Part shown: in pieces, positions 36,760-43,892 of the stretch
Position numbering within the stretch: the stretch's first letter is position 1
How the letters are laid out: the number at the start of each line of letters is the position of its first letter
Translations under genes and position numbers: made by a program
The notes under the pieces: model-generated
What the model saw: only the letters and a program-made list of their open reading frames with translations
What the model was told of the DNA's origin: nothing
Databases searched by the model: none
Source of the DNA: Lentisphaeraceae bacterium
Lineage (GTDB): Bacteria; Verrucomicrobiota; Lentisphaeria; Lentisphaerales; Lentisphaeraceae
DNA length: 54,952 nt
Assembly: GCA_021232515.1 (NCBI GenBank)
Contig: JAJPOQ010000104.1
Coordinates: 1-54,952, forward strand
Reading direction: 5' to 3'

Positions 36760-37638
36760 ATGAAAAAGGATACATTAATACACATCGTCACAATAAGCGC
36801 AATCGTTGCCCTAATTGGCCTATACAGTACAAAAACTACTGAAGTTAATTCCCCAGATATAAAAGTTGGAAATTCAGTCCAACCAAACAGTGGATTACTA
36901 CAAGAGAAAGAGTTCAAACAACTTTTGGATGCAAAAGAAAAAGAGCTCAGCCTCCTTCAAAAAAGACTCGACTCCAGAGAAGAAAAGATTGCTGAATTAG
37001 AAAAGAAACTACTTCAAGCGAATAAAGCTCCTAAACAAGTGGCAACTAAACCTAAATCACAAGCCTTTAAAAACTTTCAAACTAAAAGTCTAGCAACAAC
37101 TTATGCTGACCTTATAGAAAAACTGGGTTTAGAAGGCGAAGACAAAAAAGCTTTTCTTCAACTAGCCCAAAAATACCAAACCGCCCATATGAAAGAATTG
37201 GTTAAAACTATGAGAGAGGAAGGTAAATTTGTCATCAATTCTGACAACTACCAAAACCTTTTAGAAGGTAGTCAAGAAGAAGAAGCTTTGAAAGAATTTT
37301 TAGGCGATGATTTTGCACTCTTTGAACACAACAGAAAGTCTAAAAGTGAACTTAGGTTTGCCCAAAACTTCAACAAGAACTTAAGTCAAGACGCCAAACT
37401 AAATGACACTCAAAAAGATCAATTAGTTGATTTGCTTCATACAAGAAAAGAAGAAAAGAAAGTTAACCCAAGTGCAACTGACGACATCTACCTGGAATCT
37501 GCTCGTGAATTTTTGAATGAAGAACAATACAATGCTCTAGAAAAACGACTGAAAACTACACCCACAAAGCCATCGATCACTGTAAATGGCAAGAAGGTTA
37601 GCGTCGAAACAGCTTCTGAGCTCTTCATCGCCCCATAA
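36760..37638 (+). CDS. Membrane-anchored coiled-coil protein, paralogue of 35754-36602
   Basis: A 292-residue protein with an N-terminal membrane helix (IHIVTISAIVALIGLY, residues ~7-22) instead of a lipobox. It then has a coiled coil (residues ~45-90: FKQLLDAKEKELSLLQKRL, IAELEKKLLQA), a helical domain with YADLIEKLGLEGEDKKAFLQLAQKYQ and GSQEEEALKEFLGDDF, and the ending SITVNGKKVSVETASELFIAP. The domain order and the final NGKK motif match the preceding gene (GSDEDKALQELLNEDY there), so these are diverged tandem duplicates. Ribosome site AAGGAAA. Function unknown. Confidence 0.75.
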   Translation: MKKDTLIHIVTISAIVALIGLYSTKTTEVNSPDIKVGNSVQPNSGLLQEKEFKQLLDAKEKELSLLQKRLDSREEKIAELEKKLLQANKAPKQVATKPKSQAFKNFQTKSLATTYADLIEKLGLEGEDKKAFLQLAQKYQTAHMKELVKTMREEGKFVINSDNYQNLLEGSQEEEALKEFLGDDFALFEHNRKSKSELRFAQNFNKNLSQDAKLNDTQKDQLVDLLHTRKEEKKVNPSATDDIYLESAREFLNEEQYNALEKRLKTTPTKPSITVNGKKVSVETASELFIAP

Positions 37639-37646
37639 AAGTCATG

Positions 37647-37673
37647 ACTTAGAGGCTTCACAGGCCTCTAAGT
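37647..37673. terminator. Bidirectional hairpin between convergent genes
   Basis: ACTTAGAGGC (37647-37656), loop of seven, GCCTCTAAGT (37664-37673): a perfect 10-bp stem in the 34-bp gap between the coiled-coil gene (+) and the sigma54 activator (-). On the minus strand TTTT follows a few bases later. Likely serves both genes. Confidence 0.7.
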
Positions 37674-39019
37674 TACTGCAACCCATACTGTTTGATTTTA
37701 TTGTAAAGAGACTTTCGACTTATCCCCAATACCTTCGCACACTCTGACTTATTTGGATAATTTATTAGAGTTCTAGCAATAAATTTCTTCTCAACTTCAG
37801 CCAAAGACATACCAACATAAAATTGGTTTTTATTTTTAAGTTCTTTATATTTTTCGCGTATACGAACCGGCAAGTCTTTCTCTTTTATCTCTCCAGATCG
37901 ACATAACAATACAGCTCTTTGAATAGTATTTTTGAGCTCTCTAACATTTCCCGGCCAATCGTAGGCCTCCAAACACTTCAAGGCTTTTGAACTAATTTTA
38001 ATAATGCTTTTTTGAACCTTTTGAGAAAAGTAGATAATAAAATAATCTGCTAAAAAACGTACATCGCCTTCGCGCTCTCTGAGTGGTGGTATATCAATCC
38101 TGTAAACATCAAAACGATAATATAGGTCCTCTCTAAAACGGCCGTCCTTTATGGCTTCAAATAAATCCTCATTCGTTGCCGCTATAACTCGCACGTCTAC
38201 CTTTATTTCTTTTCGGCCACCTACTTTATGAAAAGTCTTATTCTCTAATAAGCGCAATAGATAAACCTGTGTTTTATTATCCATAGTGCCTATTTCATCC
38301 AAGAAGATTGATCCCTGATCCGCATTTTCAAAACGACCAGAACGAGCATCTAATGCTCCTGTAAAAGCTCCCTTGGTATGTCCAAATAATTCTGAGGCAA
38401 TTAAATCTTTAGGTATGGCGCCTGTATTTACGCGAATAAATGGCTTGTCTGACCTGTAACTACATTTATGGATCGCTTCTGCAACTAAGTCTTTACCTGT
38501 GCCGGTTTCACCAGTCACTAAAACAGAGATCTCTGCATCTGAGGCTTCTTTTATTTGACGGTAAACCGTTTTAATCTGAGGACTTATGCCGTATAGAGAA
38601 TGAAGATTGACGATGTCTTCATCATCTAATAATGCATTGTGCCCAACTTGTGGTTGCTGCTGTAGAGCTATTTCTACCAATGAAAAAAGTTCAGTCTCAT
38701 TTATTGGACTCAATAAATACTGAAAGGCACCAGCTGCTATTCCCTCTATGGCAATATCAGAGTCTCTTTCTGGTGCGATGATTATTATCTGTGTTTTAGG
38801 GCTTTGTGCAGAAATAACTTCAAGTAACTCAATCCCATTATCATCATTCTTCTTTGCTACTTCTGTCTTCCAAATAAGTATATCATAAGTACGATCGGTA
38901 AAACAATCGAGAATGTACTCAATCGATTTTATTGACTTCGTCGTTACATTTGAACTAAAACTGCCATCTATTGCCTTTTTAAGTTCATTTGATTCTTCAA
39001 CAATTAAAATACTTATCAC
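37673..39019 (-). CDS. NtrC-family sigma54-dependent activator with degenerate receiver domain
   Basis: A 448-residue bacterial enhancer-binding protein. Residues 1-120 form a receiver-like domain, 145-365 an AAA+ sigma54-interaction domain, and ~400-446 a Fis-type helix-turn-helix (NKSECAKVLGISRKSLYNKIKQ). The AAA+ domain is complete: Walker A GETGTGKD (170-177), the sigma54 contact loop GAFTGA (217-222), Walker B SIFLDEIG, and FREDLYYRFDV (arginine-finger region). The receiver keeps an acidic pair (EE) but at the phospho-acceptor position reads ILIWKT, without Asp, the switch Thr/Ser is Ala (IIAPE) and the conserved Lys is Ser (LLSPI), so it should not be phosphorylated. GTG 39019 has AGGA six bases upstream and begins MISILIVEE; ATG 39049 lacks a ribosome site. 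Divergent from the ectoine region, which it probably controls. Confidence 0.9.
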   Translation of the reverse strand: MISILIVEESNELKKAIDGSFSSNVTTKSIKSIEYILDCFTDRTYDILIWKTEVAKKNDDNGIELLEVISAQSPKTQIIIIAPERDSDIAIEGIAAGAFQYLLSPINETELFSLVEIALQQQPQVGHNALLDDEDIVNLHSLYGISPQIKTVYRQIKEASDAEISVLVTGETGTGKDLVAEAIHKCSYRSDKPFIRVNTGAIPKDLIASELFGHTKGAFTGALDARSGRFENADQGSIFLDEIGTMDNKTQVYLLRLLENKTFHKVGGRKEIKVDVRVIAATNEDLFEAIKDGRFREDLYYRFDVYRIDIPPLREREGDVRFLADYFIIYFSQKVQKSIIKISSKALKCLEAYDWPGNVRELKNTIQRAVLLCRSGEIKEKDLPVRIREKYKELKNKNQFYVGMSLAEVEKKFIARTLINYPNKSECAKVLGISRKSLYNKIKQYGLQ

Positions 39020-39073
39020 AAATATTCCTATCGGGTAATTATTACTCATCTACAGATTCAAAAATATACTCAC

Positions 39074-39089
39074 GGGTAAAAATTATACA
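39074..39089 (+). promoter_or_regulatory. Candidate activator binding site 1 (UAS)
   Basis: GGGTAAAAATTATACA. It matches the site at 39571-39586 at 15 of 16 positions and contains an imperfect inverted symmetry (GTAaAA..TTaTAC). It is 102 bp upstream of the GG of the sigma54 promoter candidate at 39176, a usual enhancer distance, and 25-55 bp upstream of the regulator's own start, so autoregulation is possible. Confidence 0.55.
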
Positions 39090-39173
39090 ACATATAAGAC
39101 TGCAATTAGCAGCCGAAATAACAACAGCTCATAAATAGCTAATAATAAATGTATTACACTAATATAATATCTC

Positions 39174-39190
39174 TTGGAATGATTCATGCA
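39174..39190 (+). promoter_or_regulatory. Candidate sigma54 (-24/-12) promoter 1
   Basis: TTGGAATGATTCATGCA has GG (39176-39177) and GC (39188-39189) separated by exactly ten bases, as in the consensus TGGCAC-N5-TTGCA; the -24 (TTGGAA) and -12 (ATGCA) elements each differ from consensus at one main position. The predicted start of transcription near 39200 leaves a ~25-nt leader before ATG 39226. Confidence 0.55.
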
Positions 39191-39225
39191 TCTTGATTGG
39201 TGAACCTAAATCAAAAGGAGAAGAA

Positions 39226-39531
39226 ATGTTGCCAAGCACATTTGAATGGTGGTACGAAAATGTTAGCGATATACTTACAGAGCAAGAAGCCAAAAAACTT
39301 AGCCAAGAAACACTTAACGACATCTCACTATTCATAGACGACGAAGATTACAAATACCGAACAGTTATACACTTAAGGGGTAAATGTAGAGCATTATCCT
39401 TCCCTGTCCTGTATCACAAGTTTGATAGGCTTGTGAAGTTTCACCGGCACGACTTAAACATCAATAAGCATAGCATCATTGAAGACATCTCAGAGCGCAC
39501 AGATGATCTTAAAGAAAACTTCTGCCCTTAA
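39226..39531 (+). CDS. Small soluble protein of unknown function upstream of ectA
   Basis: A 101-residue protein with no signal peptide or membrane helix. It has an aromatic N-terminus (STFEWWYENV), a helical acidic part (LTEQEAKKLSQETLNDISLFIDD), a basic central segment (TVIHLRGKCRALSFPVLYHK) and a His-rich stretch (KFHRHDLNINKH). ATG 39226 has AAAGGAG five bases upstream; a longer reading from 39193 has none. It is preceded by its own copy of the sigma54/UAS module that also precedes ectA, so it probably belongs to the same regulon. I recognise no family. It could be a regulator or accessory factor for osmotic adaptation (inference). Confidence 0.7.
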   Translation: MLPSTFEWWYENVSDILTEQEAKKLSQETLNDISLFIDDEDYKYRTVIHLRGKCRALSFPVLYHKFDRLVKFHRHDLNINKHSIIEDISERTDDLKENFCP

Positions 39532-39570
39532 GTAGATTTTACACGATTATCACCAGACTTAAATAAATAT

Positions 39571-39586
39571 GGGTAAAATTTATACA
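39571..39586 (+). promoter_or_regulatory. Candidate activator binding site 2 (UAS)
   Basis: GGGTAAAATTTATACA, 15/16 identical to site 1 (39074-39089). It is 102 bp upstream of the GG of the second sigma54 promoter candidate (39673), exactly the spacing of the first module. Confidence 0.55.
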
Positions 39587-39670
39587 TATCTACAAAACCT
39601 AATTACTGTAAAATAAAATAACAAATCACATCCCATTAACTAAGAATAGTTTATGACCATTAAATCCTTA

Positions 39671-39687
39671 TTGGCAATAAAGTTTCT
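39671..39687 (+). promoter_or_regulatory. Candidate sigma54 promoter 2, upstream of ectA
   Basis: TTGGCAATAAAGTTTCT: a perfect -24 element TTGGCA and a -12 element TTTCT where the consensus has TTGCT, so the usually critical G is replaced by T. Alone it would be weak; its support comes from the UAS 102 bp upstream and from the distance to the ectA ATG (49 bp from GG, against 50 bp in module 1). Confidence 0.45.
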
Positions 39688-39721
39688 ACGTGGGGCCGAC
39701 ACAAAAAAACTATGGAGAAAG

Positions 39722-40219
39722 ATGAATACCGCAACAAACAAAGAACTTACGATAAGAAACACAACAAGTGCTGACGGAGCCAAAATCTGGGAATTCGTGC
39801 AAACTTATGGCAAACTAGATCTCAACTCTGCTTATTGTTACATGATCATTAGCCGTCATCTTAGCAGCACCTGTTATGTAGCTGAGCAAAATGAGCAGCT
39901 CGCTGGTTTTATTACATCCTACTATCTACCAGACAATCCAAGAAAAATATTTATTTGGCAAGTTGGCGTCAACCCTGACTTAAGAGGTCAAGGTATAGCC
40001 ACAAGACTACTACAAACAATCGCCGAGCATCACCCCTCTATCAGAGAAATACAGACGACAATTGAACCAACGAATAAAGCTTCTATTCAACTCTTTAAGT
40101 CTTTTGCTGAGCGCAATTCATTTAAGGTAAGTTCTGAAAAATTTCTTAACTCTGAAGACTTCCCAATTAAGGCACCTCATGCCGACGAAGACCTATTTAC
40201 ATTAACAAAGGACCAATAA
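39722..40219 (+). CDS. ectA: L-2,4-diaminobutyrate N-gamma-acetyltransferase (EctA)
   Basis: A 165-residue GNAT enzyme that acetylates 2,4-diaminobutyrate with acetyl-CoA, the second step of ectoine synthesis. EctA features: N-terminal IRNTTSADGAKIWEFV, LDLNSAYCYMIISRHLSSTCYVAE, the conserved YYLPDNPRKIFIWQVGV and the acetyl-CoA loop RGQGIATRLL, then TTIEPTNKASIQLFKSF. ATG 39722 follows GGAG by four bases; a start at 39653 would add a non-conserved tail and would place the promoter inside the gene. It is separated from ectB by three bases. Length matches EctA (~165-180). Confidence 0.95.
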   Translation: MNTATNKELTIRNTTSADGAKIWEFVQTYGKLDLNSAYCYMIISRHLSSTCYVAEQNEQLAGFITSYYLPDNPRKIFIWQVGVNPDLRGQGIATRLLQTIAEHHPSIREIQTTIEPTNKASIQLFKSFAERNSFKVSSEKFLNSEDFPIKAPHADEDLFTLTKDQ

Positions 40220-40222
40220 TAC

Positions 40223-41509
40223 ATGAAAAATATATTTAAAAAATACGAATCAAATGTTCGAAGCTACTGTAGAAACTTTCCTGTTAAATTTAAGACTGCA
40301 AAGAATGACCAATTGATCACAACTGAGGGCGATGTCTATACTGACTTTCTAGCCGGAGCAGGCACACTCAATTACGGTCACAACAACAACAAAATCAAAA
40401 GAAAAGTTCTTAAGTACATAGAGTCTGACGGACCTATCCACGGACTGGATATGTACACTGAAGCAAAAGAAGAATTTTTAATCAATTTCGTTTCAACAAT
40501 ACTGAACAAAAGAAACATGAAGTATAAGGTTCAATTCCCTGGACCTACTGGTACAAATGCTGTCGAAACAGCCTTAAAAATTGCTAGAAAAGTTACTGGC
40601 AGAAAAAATGTCATATCTTTCACAAATGGTTTTCATGGTTGTACCCTTGGTTCTGCGGCCGTAACCGGTAACTCACACTTTAGAGTTGGTACTGCAGTTT
40701 CTTTACCGGACACAACATTTATGCCTTATGAAGGTTTCTTAGGCAAAGACGTAGATACGACCGACGTCATGCTAAAAATGCTTGAGGACTCATCTAGTGG
40801 TGTTGATAAACCAGCTGCAGTCATTCTGGAAACAGTCCAGGGAGAAGGTGGTCTAAATGCAGCAAGTAAAAAATGGCTTCAAAGAGTTGAACGCATTTGC
40901 CGTAAGTTTGACATACTACTGATCGTTGACGACATACAAGCTGGTTGTGGCCGTACTGGTAAATTCTTTAGTTTTGAAGGCATGGGCATAAGCCCTGACA
41001 TAGTCACTCTTTCAAAGTCACTCAGTGGGTACGGCCTACCGATGTCCTTGGTACTTATGAAAGAAGAACTCGACGTCTGGAAGCCAGGTGAGCACAACGG
41101 TACTTTCCGTGGTCACAACTTAGCTTTTGTAGCTGCATCTGCGGCAATAAAGGAGTACTGGTCCGATGACCGCTTTGAGCTAAAAATCGCCAAGAAAAGC
41201 CAGCTTATCCGATCTAGATTTCAAGAGATAATTGACTCATCAAATAGCGGTAATATGCGCATAAAAGGCAGAGGCATGATGATTGGTCTTGACTGCCGAA
41301 ACGGCGACTTTGCAGAAAAGGTAACAGCACGTTGCTTCAAGAGAAACCTTATCATCGAACGCTCTGGAACTAATGATGAAATAGTCAAATGTTTAGCTCC
41401 TTTAACTATCACAGAGTCAAATCTGAAGAAAGGTCTAGACATCATCTCCGAAAGCGTTAGTGAAGTTTCAAAAACAATGAAACCAGAAAAAATACTTTCT
41501 GTTGTTTAA
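40223..41509 (+). CDS. ectB: Diaminobutyrate--2-oxoglutarate transaminase (EctB)
   Basis: A 428-residue PLP-dependent class III aminotransferase that converts L-aspartate-4-semialdehyde to 2,4-diaminobutyrate with glutamate, the first committed step of ectoine synthesis. Features: GAGTLNYGHNN, HGLDMYTEAKEEF, GPTGTNAVETALKIARKVTGR, NGFHGCTLGS, the PLP Asp in LLIVDDIQAGCGRTG, and the Schiff-base lysine K265 in TLSKSLSGYGLP. Length and blocks match EctB. Its stop is three bases from the GTG start of the next gene. Likely co-transcribed with ectA. Confidence 0.97.
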   Translation: MKNIFKKYESNVRSYCRNFPVKFKTAKNDQLITTEGDVYTDFLAGAGTLNYGHNNNKIKRKVLKYIESDGPIHGLDMYTEAKEEFLINFVSTILNKRNMKYKVQFPGPTGTNAVETALKIARKVTGRKNVISFTNGFHGCTLGSAAVTGNSHFRVGTAVSLPDTTFMPYEGFLGKDVDTTDVMLKMLEDSSSGVDKPAAVILETVQGEGGLNAASKKWLQRVERICRKFDILLIVDDIQAGCGRTGKFFSFEGMGISPDIVTLSKSLSGYGLPMSLVLMKEELDVWKPGEHNGTFRGHNLAFVAASAAIKEYWSDDRFELKIAKKSQLIRSRFQEIIDSSNSGNMRIKGRGMMIGLDCRNGDFAEKVTARCFKRNLIIERSGTNDEIVKCLAPLTITESNLKKGLDIISESVSEVSKTMKPEKILSVV

Positions 41510-41512
41510 GTT

Positions 41513-42019
41513 GTGATAACAGAGAGCTACTTAAAATGCAGTGATGTAAAGCTCCATCTTATTACTCTCGACCATGGATGTAAAAAACACTTAATTGGCC
41601 AGTTTCCAATAGAAGTTTTTTACGTCCTCGAGGGTCAAGCTATTCTCAATCAAAAAAATAATTCTCCAATGATGTTTCAAAATGGGAATATTCTTGAATT
41701 GAGAGCTGGTGAAGAAGCTGAAATACTCAGCTACTCAACGCTAGAAATAGTTCATCTTGCTTTACCCCATCAATTAAAAAGCAAAACTGCTTTTGAAGAT
41801 ATGGGCCGACAAATAGCAGCTCTACAATACTGCACCAAAAACAAACTTAGTGAGATATCCGCACTAAATAAAAACGTTTTGGCGAATATGCAAAAAGAAG
41901 GTATCTGCCTTCATGCCTCTCACGACTTTGGTCTTTCAAAGCCAGAATCGGTGTCTGAGGATTCTAAAGCCATGTTTAAAAAAATACTTAAAACATACTT
42001 AAATAATCAAAGGAACTAA
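41513..42019 (+). CDS. Cupin-like protein inserted between ectB and ectC
   Basis: A 168-residue soluble protein from a GTG start three bases after ectB and one base before the ectC start region, so within the ect operon. Residues ~15-90 look like a cupin half-barrel (IEVFYVLEGQAILNQ, then ILELRAGEEAEILSYSTLEIVHLALP); the usual metal-binding His residues are not seen. The last ~75 residues are helical and Lys/Leu-rich. EctC itself is a small cupin, so this may be a distant relative or a sensor or binding partner; I know of no standard ectoine gene like it and do not assign an enzymatic role. The ribosome site is weak, so translation may be coupled to ectB. Confidence 0.75.
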   Translation: MITESYLKCSDVKLHLITLDHGCKKHLIGQFPIEVFYVLEGQAILNQKNNSPMMFQNGNILELRAGEEAEILSYSTLEIVHLALPHQLKSKTAFEDMGRQIAALQYCTKNKLSEISALNKNVLANMQKEGICLHASHDFGLSKPESVSEDSKAMFKKILKTYLNNQRN

Positions 42020-42020
42020 T

Positions 42021-42419
42021 ATGATTGTTCGCGACTTTAATGAAGAATTTAACGGTAAACGCACCATTCATAGCGACGGCTGGAACAGCACTCGCCTTAT
42101 TTTAAAAAATGACGACATGGGCTACTCTTTCCACATTACTAGGATTGATAAAGGTGCAGAACTTAAACTGCAGTACCTCAATCACCTTGAAACCGTTTAC
42201 TGCATAACTGGTTTGGGTGAAATAGTCGATCTTGGTACAGGTGAAACTCACAAGATCCAGCCTGGCGTACTCTACGCCCTCAATAAACACGATAAACACA
42301 TCTTGAAAGCATCGACAGTTTTAGAGCTTGCCTGCGTATTTAATCCTCCAGTGATTGGCAACGAAGTTCACAATGCCGATGGCGCTTACGAACTGAATGC
42401 GGAACCTCTAGATGCATAA
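42021..42419 (+). CDS. ectC: L-ectoine synthase (EctC)
   Basis: A 132-residue cupin enzyme that cyclises N-gamma-acetyl-diaminobutyrate to ectoine. EctC features throughout: MIVRDFNEE, the block WNSTRLILKNDDMGYSFH, LNHLETVYCITGLGEIVDL with the conserved Glu and Tyr, IQPGVLYALNKHDKHIL (metal-ligand His), and LACVFNPPVIGNEVHN with the terminal DGAYEL. AAAGGA lies about five bases upstream of ATG. No ectD gene for hydroxyectoine is present in the window. A hairpin follows the gene. Confidence 0.97.
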   Translation: MIVRDFNEEFNGKRTIHSDGWNSTRLILKNDDMGYSFHITRIDKGAELKLQYLNHLETVYCITGLGEIVDLGTGETHKIQPGVLYALNKHDKHILKASTVLELACVFNPPVIGNEVHNADGAYELNAEPLDA

Positions 42420-42424
42420 TTTAG

Positions 42425-42466
42425 AAAAAACCGCTACTACTCAAAATGTCTGTAGTACGCGGTTTT
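42425..42466 (+). terminator. Hairpin between ectC and the symporter gene
   Basis: AAAACCGC-TACTAC (to 42440) pairs with GTAGTA-C-GCGGTTTT (42452-42466) with one bulged C and an 11-nt loop. The stem ends in TTTT, six bases before the ATG of the symporter. It may terminate part of the ect transcripts, or hide the symporter start, which has no visible ribosome site. Confidence 0.65.
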
Positions 42467-42471
42467 AGAAA

Positions 42472-43881
42472 ATGCTCTTAGGTAGTTTTATCTTTTTTAT
42501 GGCCCTGTTTGCTATAATTGGATGCTCTGCAATAACCAAGTCAAAGAAGAACTCACAGGACTATCTTGTTGCTGGCCGTTCTCTTCCGCCTTGGCTTGCT
42601 GGGTTATCTGCAGTGGCGACGAATAATTCAGGTTTCATGTTTATAGGTATGATAGGTTATACGTACAATTCTGGCCTTATTACTATATGGTTTATGATCG
42701 GTTGGCTTATAGGAGACTACATCGGCTTAAAAACCGTTTTAGCACCTATTGTTACTGCATCTCATAAGGATGACTCGCGTTCGCTGTCGAGTTTACTTGC
42801 ACACTGGCTTGGGCATGAAAAATTTAAGTACTTTGCTTATATAGCGAGCTTGATCACTGTTATATTTCTAACAGTCTACGCCGCTGCCCAATTCAAAGCC
42901 GGCAGTAAGTCTCTTGACGTTATATTTGGACTCGACAAGTCGATTACCATAGGTGTTTCAGCTGGCTTAGTCCTGCTCTATTGTTTCAGTGGTGGCATAC
43001 GCGCATCAATCTGGACGGATGTTGCTCAGTCCTTTGTCATGATTATCGGCATGTTTTTACTGATGACTATCGGTATGGCAAATATTCCTGAGATTAAGAA
43101 TGCCAATATACCTGAAGGCTTTTTTAGCCTCTATCCCGGATTCCAGGCTTTAGCTTTGACAGTCTTAGGCGCCATCGGTGGAGGTGTTATGATCACAGGT
43201 CAACCTCATATAGTTTCGCGCTTTTTCACTCTGCGCTCAGCGGACGATTCTAGAATCTTGCGCCGCTACTACTACTTGTGGTTTGCCTCTTTCTATATGA
43301 TCACCATTGCAGTTGGCATACTCTGTCGTCTCATACTCGACACCAACGAAACCTTCGATCCTGAAATGGCCCTGCCACAGATGGCAATGAAGCTTTTACC
43401 TGATGCAGGTGTTGGTCTTATACTGGCGGCCATATTCGCGGCAACTATATCCACTGCGGACTCGTTGATCTTAGCATGTACAGCAGCGATAGATGAGGAA
43501 CTTAATCACCAGAAAAGTAACAGCTTAGTTATAACGAAAGTCATAACCTTAACTGTTTTGCTCGCTTCCGTGGGTATAGCTCTATTGAACAATGACACCA
43601 TTTTCAATTTAGTCTTAGACGCATGGGCCATGTTAGGCGTCTCGTTCACTCCTCTCATTTTGAGTCGATGTGCGGGCTATAAATTTAGCGAGAAAAGTGC
43701 CATAAGTTTAAGCTTAGCTGGTCTCCTTCTATTTCTCTTCATCAGCAAAGGTCAAGCCTTGGTAAGTATCAGCTTTATTAGCGACTTATTTCAAACCCTA
43801 AACTCTTACTACCTCACCCCTTTCGTCACCTTGGCAATCGTATCTGCGATAGGTGTGAAATTCGGTACAAAAACTAATTAA
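42472..43881 (+). CDS. Sodium:solute symporter (SSS family)
   Basis: A 469-residue membrane protein with about 12-13 helices, of the SSS family (PutP, PanF, SGLT). Signatures: SQDYLVAGRSLPPWLAGLSAVATNNSGFMFIGMIGYTY near the N-terminus, the sodium-site helix 1 region, RASIWTDVAQSFVMIIGM, TGQPHIVSRFFTLRSADDSR, and AAIFAATISTADSLILACTAAI, the classic C-terminal signature containing the Na2 site Ser/Thr. By position it is likely to import a compatible solute or precursor such as ectoine or proline; the substrate is not decided by sequence. Starts at ATG just after a hairpin. Confidence 0.9.
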   Translation: MLLGSFIFFMALFAIIGCSAITKSKKNSQDYLVAGRSLPPWLAGLSAVATNNSGFMFIGMIGYTYNSGLITIWFMIGWLIGDYIGLKTVLAPIVTASHKDDSRSLSSLLAHWLGHEKFKYFAYIASLITVIFLTVYAAAQFKAGSKSLDVIFGLDKSITIGVSAGLVLLYCFSGGIRASIWTDVAQSFVMIIGMFLLMTIGMANIPEIKNANIPEGFFSLYPGFQALALTVLGAIGGGVMITGQPHIVSRFFTLRSADDSRILRRYYYLWFASFYMITIAVGILCRLILDTNETFDPEMALPQMAMKLLPDAGVGLILAAIFAATISTADSLILACTAAIDEELNHQKSNSLVITKVITLTVLLASVGIALLNNDTIFNLVLDAWAMLGVSFTPLILSRCAGYKFSEKSAISLSLAGLLLFLFISKGQALVSISFISDLFQTLNSYYLTPFVTLAIVSAIGVKFGTKTN

Positions 43882-43892
43882 TAAGAAGAATT

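Noticed and set aside
39653-39721. Longer EctA reading from ATG 39653
   Set aside because: The added 23 residues do not match EctA, lack a ribosome site and cover the candidate sigma54 promoter; ATG 39722 has GGAG.
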